DNA of 64,000 bases, taken from positions 97,982,684-98,046,683 of the forward strand of contig NW_026555331.1 in assembly GCF_014898055.3 (NCBI RefSeq). Direction: 5' to 3'. Both the position numbers and the translations under genes were made by a program. Position 1 is the stretch's first letter. Every line of letters begins with the position of its first letter. This DNA is from Talpa occidentalis. Taxonomy: Eukaryota; Chordata; Mammalia; Eulipotyphla; Talpidae. A model generated the notes under the pieces. The model ran no database searches. It was not told the origin of the DNA and was given only the letters and a program-made list of their open reading frames with translations. Of this stretch, positions 56,520 to 64,000 are shown piece by piece.

Positions 56520-56622
56520 TTTACAGATTGGTTTATAGTTTACAAAAACGTTTTTGATAATTTATCTTATTTGACCCTCGTAACAAACCTGTAAGGTAAG
56601 TAGAACCCCCAGTAGAATCTTA
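56520..56622 (+). mobile_element. MIR-like fragment
   Basis: GATAATTTATCTTATTTGAC followed by CCTCGTAACAAACCTGTAAG matches the MIR core (ATTATCTCATTTAATCC TCACAACAACCCTGTGAGG). Confidence 0.6.
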
Positions 56623-56632
56623 CTCTATAATC

Positions 56633-56690
56633 TGGTGGTCTCAAACTTTAATTTGAATCACCTGGCAGATTAAAACTCATGATTTAATTA
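56633..56690 (+). mobile_element. MER20 5' fragment
   Basis: TGGTGGTCTCAAACTTTAA, then TTGAATCACCTGGCAGATT, matches the first 55 bp of MER20. The rest is missing. Confidence 0.5.
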
Positions 56691-58323
56691 TCCAAAGGTA
56701 TTCAAGAGTGAATAGGGTACTCTTTATATCAGGACAACAATTAGAAACTAGGACCATGACAAATTAAGATACACAGTTGCTTATGCCTGTTACATAGACA
56801 TTGAGTTGACACTCTAAAAATATGGACCCTTCCATCACTAATGTTATGTCATTTTATTTGAATCTGAAAATGCTCTCCTTCAGGTTACTTATCACAACCC
56901 CTCCCTCATCATTTGGTACAGTTGTCTTTAGTTTATATTATTTTTAAAAAAACTTAGTTTAAAATACTGCATTTGTAAAATAATTTTGTTAACAACACTT
57001 GAAGACCCAGGACCAGATATATTATAAACTTGATTTGTACTTTGGGCAGAAAAAGTAGATGATAGAATCCCATCACAGGAAAACAAGTAAACTAGATTGT
57101 CACTTTAAGAGATTTCTTATGGAGGATTTATTCGTTAACTTGTTATGATTTCATTTTTATAGAAGCAGCTGTACTTGTTATCGCACTCTGCCACATCATC
57201 AGTCATCTAGCTACTGCAGAGAAATCCCCCCGGCAGAACAGGACATTCATGAGTTTATATTACTGCCATAAATTCTTTGGCTGTACATTTTTATACAAAT
57301 AATCCCATGTTTCTTGTATACATTGCACCAATTGGTTAATAGCATGATCTCTACCAGGGGATTTCTGGAATGTTCTATCTTTTAAAAACAATGGCTCAGA
57401 ATACATTTTTATATATACTACAAGTATTCTAAATGAAATTGGGCATCTGAAGACATCTATATGGTGAGAAAATACATTTCCTTTATTTTCCAATTTAAGC
57501 CAGTGAGGTCTTTCTCTTAGCTGGATGATATGAAAACAAGCATTTACAAAAGGGTTATAAAAAGGTTATTTGTGTGTAAAGAAATAAAAAAAATATGAAG
57601 TAGCTTTTCAAATGAAAGTTGTGAGTTCCTAACCATGGTAATCTTTTCACAGGTCCTCCATTGCTTTTCAGAAATTAATAATCTCCAGAAATAATTCTAG
57701 AGTCTCCATTGTGCCAAAAACTATGCAGTTGCCAAAGTTTCTGGCATTGGTAAATTCTTTTTCTAGATAAAGTGGAAAAAGTGCTTAAGCACACCAATAG
57801 ATCCATGAACTAATATTAATTTGTTTGTTTTTAAGTATCTTAAGCAACTTAAAATTTGCTTTGGAGATTGGAGATTAAGTGTTAGCTAAATTAGAATTCT
57901 TAAACTCTTTACCTGCTATTGAGATTAAATGTAAGATCTCTCCAATAATGTTATCATCAAAACAGAGATAATGAATTGTCAATTTTAGATCCAAACATAA
58001 GCAGTAGGATCCCATTTGTAAGGAAACGGCATAATTAAGATTTGTATATGAATACAATACTTAGTACCTGCCAGAATATTGCTTGTGGTTATAGCTGAGC
58101 TGGAAATATAGAGTATGAGAACAGTGTAAGTTGTAACATTTGTGTACTATTTGGATTTTAGAAGTATGAGTTACAATTTTAAAAAAATGAAAAGATTAAG
58201 AAGAATAGATGGATGAAAAATTATATCAACTTTCAATAACATATCAAGAAAGATTTCTTTTCATTCAGAGTCAAAATAATATGATTGATTCTAAAATTAA
58301 TGGGATTTTACAGTCTGATAATC
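56691..58323. other. Unique non-coding sequence
   Basis: No gene or repeat recognised over 1.6 kb. Confidence 0.4.
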
Positions 58324-58565
58324 TTTATTTTTTAATTTAATAATTTATTTATATATGTTTTACATCATTGTTCATTTTTTTTGCAATGTTTGCTTTCTTT
58401 TCTCAGAGAAAATAATTCCCACCACCAATTCCCATAGAATTCCCACCACCAGTTCTCCAGTGCACCATCACCATAGTCCCTTGCACTCTTTGCTCCCTCG
58501 TTTTGACCCTTGCCTTCCCCCTCCCCTGCAGGATGTCTCTAATTTATAGTTGCCTGTTTATTTTT
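58324..58565 (-). mobile_element. L1 3' end, antisense
   Basis: Antisense of the same L1 3'UTR type as 11196: poly(A) side at 58324-58345, TTTACATCATTGTTCATTTT, then CCACCACCAATTCCCATAG and TTTATAGTTGCCTGTTTAT. 5' truncated; a partial internal duplication (AATTCCCATAGAATTCCCAC) is present. Confidence 0.75.
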
Positions 58566-59408
58566 GTTTTGTTGTGTTGTAGTTTTTATTGTTATTGTTT
58601 TAATGGGTTTACAGAAACAATAAGATTGTGTGAAAACAATCAAAATCACAATGAGTCATAGATCATTTCATTTATTTTAATAAATGAATGCAATATTTTA
58701 ATAGTGTAAATTATCCAGTTTAATGGTTTACCTTGTAGTAGAGAATATCTTAACTGTGATGTAAATTCTAAAATTTAGTCACAATTTTAGTCACAATAAG
58801 CTTAATTATTCTGCTTAAAAATAACATTTTTTCCAGTCATTACAAATAGGTCAAATAAGCATGAACTTTTGAATGGAATGATAGATGTTTTAAAACTGAA
58901 AGATTATGTCTTTTTAGATTTGAGATTTCAAAATTCATGAGTTTTGTGCTATACATATAAAACATCTGTTAAATGAAATTATAAAAATCAAGCGAAAATG
59001 CCTATGAACTCTAACTCTCTACCATTATCTAAATCCATGCTGGACTCAGGGATGATGGAGTTACATAATGTATTTTGGAGTGAGTATGATAAAGGTAACT
59101 ATAAGTGATGCCATTTTAGAGTTATAATGAATAGAATTTTCTGTGCAGCACTGGAGCCATCTCAGGGGGATGATGAGTTTGCAACAAAGTAAGGGAGGCA
59201 GAGATGGCACTAGTCTGCATCACTCAGCTTCCCAAACTCCATGGACTTTATCATGCTTTTCATCATCAGACCTCTGGTAGAACTTTTTTCTGGAATAGTC
59301 TGTGTTTGTTTTTCAGGTGTTAATAATTGAGACCAGAATAAGGCTAATAAAAACACAAAATTGTTAGTGGGGAAAATCAAGGAAATGAATGAGAAACAAC
59401 ATTGAACA
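58566..59408. other. Unique non-coding sequence
   Basis: No gene or repeat recognised. Confidence 0.4.
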
Positions 59409-59520
59409 GGGAACCAGGAGATCCAGATTCTGGTTTCAGTTTTGCCTCCTTGTAGAATTTTGACCTAACCATTTAATCTTTCTGTGTCTCAAAATGTGAG
59501 CTAAAAATAGTGTTTTTAAC
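59409..59520 (-). mobile_element. MIR element, antisense
   Basis: AGATCCAGATTCTGGTTTCA, TTTTGACCTAACCATTTAAT and TCTTTCTGTGTCTCAAAATG follow the antisense MIR (CTGGGTTCAAATCC ... TGACCTTGGGCAAGTTACTTAACCTCTCTGTGCCTCA). Confidence 0.65.
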
Positions 59521-60199
59521 AAATTAATTTTTAGTCTCTTCTGGTTGTAATATTCTCTAATTCCAGATACCGTGAAATTCTTCATGGATTCTTTTGGGTA
59601 CCACATCCATCCTACAACAGGCCTCCTCCTCCTTTCCCTAGAAGTTCAGGTAATTCCTTTTCCTTATTATTTTTTTAATGTGCAAATAAACATAACTGGA
59701 ATAAGATAATCAACTTTTTCACAAATAATGCTATCATTAATAGTCACTCTGTTGTAATTAATCTAAATTATTAATAGCAAATTATTTTATCTCAGGCATT
59801 GGGATAACATTTTAGACTTATGTATTATTCCATGTGTATTTGATAGGATTATTCACTTTGACAGACTGATAATGTTATATTTTGAAGATCTGACATAAGA
59901 AATGGAAAGGAACCCACTTCCACAATCTAATTCCAAGCTCAACCTTGTTCTATAATGACCTCCAGGAAAAAAAAATAGAGTATTCTAATCTCTACCATCT
60001 CTTAATTCTTTTCTGTAATGTAACACCTATTTGGTTGTTTCGGAATCTCTGTATATAGAGAAAATAAGAGGTGTTATGTCGATAAAACAATTCAGAGAGG
60101 GCTTTTGGACTGTCACACAAGAACTTTAAGATCTATAGATAACCTTTTCATAATATGTGAAATTTTACTGTAAATCAGAGGAATGTAATTTGTAATCAA
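59521..60199. other. Unique non-coding sequence with a possible exon-like segment
   Basis: No known gene. An 83-bp stretch at 59567-59649 is bounded by splice-like signals (see findings), but there is not enough evidence to call a gene. Confidence 0.35.
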
Positions 60200-60320
60200 T
60201 TCATTTTTATTCATTAATTTAACAAGGATTTACTGGCCACTATTAGTATCATTTTTTAGTGCTATGTTCAAAATGGTAACAAAAAGCATATATCTATTGC
60301 CCTACATGAACACACAATTG
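60200..60320 (-). mobile_element. L2 3' end fragment, antisense
   Basis: TTCATTAATTTAACAAGGAT, TTACTGGCCAC, then CAAAATGGTAACAAAAAGCA and TTGCCCTACATGAACAC resemble the antisense L2 tail (TTCATTCAACAAATATTTATTGAGCAC ... GAACAAAACAGACAAAG TCCCTGCCCTCATGGAGC). Confidence 0.5.
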
Positions 60321-61028
60321 AGAAAAGAAGATAAATTATGCCATTATGTGAGATTTATCTAAGTCATCATGTGGCAAATGGCAGAAGATGAATTATGATG
60401 GGAAAAAATTCCTTGGCTATGTTGATTACATAAATCTTCATTGGGAAAAGATCCTCTTTTGTTATGTAAAGACCTATTTCAGTAATTTATCATATTTCCC
60501 TCAGTAAAAGCATTTATTGTTACTTGTGTTCTATAAGTTAATTTCTATACATTTATAAAGTACAAGTACATGTCATTTTTGTAGTTATATGTAAATCTAG
60601 GAGCGCTGGGATGATGGTATAGTGGTGGTGATGGCAGAAGAAATTTTATTTGTGTCTTTCCAAATTCCCACATAAAAGCTGTCAGAATGATTAAATGGCA
60701 AATTAAAAATATCTTTACATGTTTATAACAAAATTAGGTAACAAGGATACAAACTCCAAAATTATCAAATATAAGCAGGTAGTAATAACCCACCGTAACT
60801 CACAAGAACTTCATGACATCACTACCTGTATGGGAGAAGGCAGAAGGATACAAAGTGCATGATAATACTGAGAGGAATAGAACCACATAAAACCCTACTC
60901 ATCGATTTCTCGATGAACCTAAATCCAACCAAAAACTTTAATCACAAATTGTAACATCATATTGGAGAAAATATGGGATTGTTTTGAGAACTTCCATACT
61001 GGAAATTCAAGTTATAGATTAAATGAAA
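60321..61028. other. Unique non-coding sequence
   Basis: No gene or repeat recognised. Confidence 0.4.
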
Positions 61029-61040
61029 AATATATAACAG

Positions 61041-61297
61041 GGCCTCTCTGGTGGAGCAGCGGGTTGCATGCCACACTATGAAGCTGTCTGTAGCCTCTGC
61101 AGCCTGGGTTCGATTCCCAACTGGCCAGGGAGAAACCCACATGGCGAGGCAGACCTCTCCTGCCTCACCTGCTTCTCCCCTCAGCAGAGTCTTCGGTTGG
61201 TCTGCATGTTCTGCTCCCCACTCTGTCTCTGGTGAATTCTCTCACCCTACCACACCTCTGGTCTGTACCCCAGTTCTTGTATAAATAAATAAATCTT
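61041..61297 (+). mobile_element. tRNA-derived SINE
   Basis: Head GGCCTCTCTGGTGGAGCAGC, B-box GGTTCGATTCCC, body and a TAAATAAATAAATCTTT tail that runs into a TA microsatellite. Flanked by ATATATAACAG at about 61030-61040 and 61327-61337. Confidence 0.92.

Positions 61298-61330
<33 letters not shown>
61298..61330. repeat. (TA)n microsatellite in a SINE tail
   Basis: About 32 bp of TA after the SINE tail, probably expanded from the TA-rich target duplication. Confidence 0.9.
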
Positions 61331-61334
<4 letters not shown>

Positions 61335-61337
61335 CAG

Positions 61338-62229
61338 CATTCTTTACTTAGAAATATAAAATAAATACCAGCTTAGAAAGTTAAAAGTGGGAATCAGGTA
61401 GTACGTAGTGGCACAGGAGGCTGCCATTTCTCCTATAGTTGCTATTAGTACTATTTTATTTTCTGAACTTCATGTAACTTTGAGGAAAAAAATTTAAATT
61501 TGTATTAATTGTAGTGGCAGGAAAGTTAAAAAAATTGCAATGCTCTAAGTTAAAATTGATTATAAACTTTTGAAACTAATAGTTGACTGCATTTTAATGC
61601 TAATAGAAAAACATCAGGGAGAATTTCAGTGAAATCCCAACTCCATCCAGAGAAAACAACACATGTTGCCTTCACCTAGAGCATTTTTGGCCCGTTTATG
61701 TTCTGAAAATTGTAGTACTGATTATGAAAACAAAACCTAAGTACTTCTTTACTTAAAAACACTGAATTTATTTTGATGAAATTTTCTGCCTGTGGAATAT
61801 TTCTGAAACACTGAAATTTTGAAATTAATTTTTAAAACTGGAGAAGCAGTAACAGATATGAGTTTACAAAGAAATGTCAAATGCATTTCTTTCAGTCATC
61901 AAAAATTTATGAACCTAAATCTTCATCTGATCAACAAATGGTTTCAGTGGTCATGTAATTCAAGAAATAACAAATCCTTAATTCCAGGTGTTTAAACATA
62001 AAATTGAGCAATATCAGAATTTCTTCAAAAGAGATTTTTTAAGAATCAACAAAGTATGAAACTTACCGTAAACAGTGAATAATATTATTATTTGACCCAT
62101 GTTATATTTAATATATTCTTGAGTTTTCCTTGGGAAAAAATGTGTTTAGGTGATATTAAAAAAAAATCTTCCATTTGGGCTACATATTTTATAACTTCCT
62201 TTCCACAACTTTTCCCAAGACACATTATA
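61338..62229. other. Unique non-coding sequence
   Basis: No gene or repeat recognised. Confidence 0.4.
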
Positions 62230-63480
62230 ATAAACTTATCAAAAATCAGATACACAGAGAGAATTTGAAAAAAGCAAGATTAAATAGTTACATTAAATGG
62301 GATAACCAATAGAGTTATCAGTAAAATTTTCAGCAAACACCTTACAAACCAACAGAGAGAAGGAGGATAGATTCAAATTACTGGGGGAAAAGTGCCAATC
62401 AAAAATACTTTTCCTAGCAGAGCTGTCCTTAAATTTAAAAACCTCTCATTCAATTCAATTCTTGTCTTCCAAGAAGGAAACAGTGAAAATTTTCTTGATG
62501 TTGATTTTGGCAATTATCTTTTTTTATTTATTTGACACCAAAAGCAAAATCAACAGAAGTAAAGAAAAACAGGTTAGAGTACTTCAAGCTAAAATGGTTC
62601 TGTACTGTAAAGGTAACAAAGCACAAAGTGAAAAAGCAACCTTTGAATAGAAAATATTTGCAATCCATGTATCCATAAAGGGGCTAATTTTCAAAATATA
62701 GAAGGAACTCTTTCAACTTAATAGCATAAAAACAAATAATTCATTAAAAATAGACAAAGGACTTGAATAGACATTTTTCAATAAAAACAACTATAATGGT
62801 CAACCTCTATTAAAAGATGGCCATCACTAAATATTAGAGAAATGTCAAACAGAACAACAATATATCACCTCACTGTACTCATGATATAACATGAAATATA
62901 TCACAAAAATGTTGACAAGGATGTGGAGAAAAGGTAACCCTGTACAATGCTGGTGGGAATGTATTAATACAGTCATTATGGAAATCAAAATGGGAGTTCT
63001 TCCAAAAATTAAAAATCTGCTTTATATTCAGCAGTTCAATTTCTGGGAATATATTAAAAGGAAATAAAATTGCTATCTCAAAGAGATATATTTACTTTCA
63101 TGTTTATGGCAACATTATTCATAGTAGCCAAATTCTGAAAACAAAACCTAAAGATCTGTCAGCAGATGAATAAAGAAAATGAGACCTCGAAAGTGGAATA
63201 TTATTGGCTCTTTGGGCCAATGTAGAAAAATCTGTAGAGCATTATACTAGGAGAAATAAGCCAACAGAGAAAGATAAATACTGTATGATCTACTTACATG
63301 TGATTCTAAAAGTAAAAAGTCAAATTCATACTAGCAGATAGTAAAATGGTGGTTACTGGGTATTAAGATAGGAGAAAGTGAAGAAGTTTGTCAGAGTACA
63401 AAATTTCAGTCAATAGATGAATTAGTTCTGGAGACTTAAGTGCAATGTGATATATAGTTAGTAATAAAATATTGTATACT
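62230..63480 (+). mobile_element. Old L1 remnant: ORF1 end joined to ORF2 C-terminal region
   Basis: Positions 62330-62430 follow the ORF1 C-terminal coding region (AGAGAGAAGGAGGATAGATT, TACTTTTCCTAGCAGAGCTG). From about 62660 the sequence is ORF2 C-terminus (GGGGCTAATTTTCAAAATAT, ATGTTGACAAGGATGTGGAG, TGGTGGGAATGTATTAATAC, GAGAAATAAGCCAACAGAG) and the 3'UTR. Nearly all of ORF2 between them is missing. All frames are destroyed. Probably an internally deleted L1M; two adjacent insertions are also possible. Confidence 0.7.
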
Positions 63481-63603
63481 TGAGAATAGATCTCATCACA
63501 AAAGCTATAAGAGTAGTTATAGGAAATGAATTTTCCAATTAGTTTGATCATGGTAAGCATTTTATGGTGTATATGTATCTCAGATTGTATAACCAAAATA
63601 TAT

Positions 63604-63604
<1 letters not shown>

Positions 63605-63668
<64 letters not shown>
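63605..63668. repeat. (CTAT)n tetranucleotide microsatellite
   Basis: About 16 uninterrupted CTAT units. Confidence 0.98.
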
Positions 63669-64000
63669 TTAATCCAACTTCAATAAGCCTGGAAAAGGAG
63701 AAAAATAAAAGATGATTATTTTTATTCAACAATAAATTTCATATTCATTATGGGAAAACTTTATAAAATTCTCTCATAATTATACTCATACTTATTGTGG
63801 CATAATTTTTGATGCTCTCATAATTTTTGATGTTGAAGATAAGTACCTTTCTTGATTTTTTAATTTAACTATTCCATTAACTGTATTCCTTTTTTCTTTT
63901 TATGTATTGTTCCATTTTATTAATATCTCTACTCATTTTAATAATAGTGTTTCTTATATTTCCCCTGTTATATTTATTATACTTTCTGACTTTTTGAAAT
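63669..64000. other. Unique AT-rich non-coding sequence
   Basis: No gene or repeat recognised to the end of the window. Confidence 0.4.

Noticed and set aside
1041..61297. Assignment of the SINE to the ruminant/cetacean tRNA SINE family
   Set aside because: Only the first 15 or so bases (GGGCCTCCCTGGTGG) agree; the region around and after the B-box is different.
63605..63668. CRISPR-like or satellite array
   Set aside because: The unit is four bases with no spacers; this is a microsatellite in a mammalian genome.

Overview
The window is non-coding nuclear DNA from a placental mammal. It is AT-rich, has no gene-dense stretch and is packed with interspersed repeats from several age layers: L2, MIR, hAT-Charlie/MER20, Tigger1, old L1M pieces, LTRs, young L1s and a young tRNA-derived SINE. 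Nothing looks prokaryotic or viral-genomic. I found no host protein-coding gene that I can support; the window reads as an intergenic or deep intronic segment. The L1 3' ends and SINE inventory suggest a laurasiatherian-type mammal, but I cannot name the lineage. The abundant SINE begins like a tRNA gene (GGGCCTCCCTGGTGG...) and carries a B-box (GGTTCGATCC), yet its body does not match the carnivore, ruminant/cetacean, horse, hedgehog or vespertilionid SINEs I know.

Layout. 0-9 kb: mostly unique AT-rich DNA, an old antisense L1 (about 4.17-6.35 kb) and two SINEs. 9.2-10.4 kb: a short antisense L1 tail with a clear target duplication, then an old LTR-like repeat that received a solo LTR. 11-19 kb: L1 tails, SINEs, an L1M tail, a MER20, and a hAT element split by an L1. 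19.4-23.6 kb: two L2 elements, one split by a SINE. 23.6-39.4 kb: mainly unique sequence with MER20, MIR and L1 fragments and four SINEs. 39.4-43.95 kb: a 4.2 kb 5'-truncated young L1 with an almost complete ORF2, inserted into the 3' end of an earlier short L1 of the same family; both insertions keep their target duplications. 44-46.6 kb: a hAT element split by a SINE, an L1 with twin-priming inversion, two more SINEs and an old LTR. 46.6-64 kb: unique DNA, a MIR, a Tigger1 nested in another hAT element, SINEs, microsatellites and an old degraded L1.

The only protein-coding content I can recognise is from transposons: an L1 ORF1 C-terminal tail, an L1 ORF2 broken by one frameshift and one stop codon, and the decayed N-terminal part of a Tigger1 transposase. 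The most informative signal is the record of nested insertions: L1 in L1, Tigger1 in hAT, SINE in hAT, L1 in hAT, SINE in L2, SINE in LTR, LTR in LTR. These give a relative chronology of mobile-element activity. Family names come from recall of consensus sequences, not from a search.
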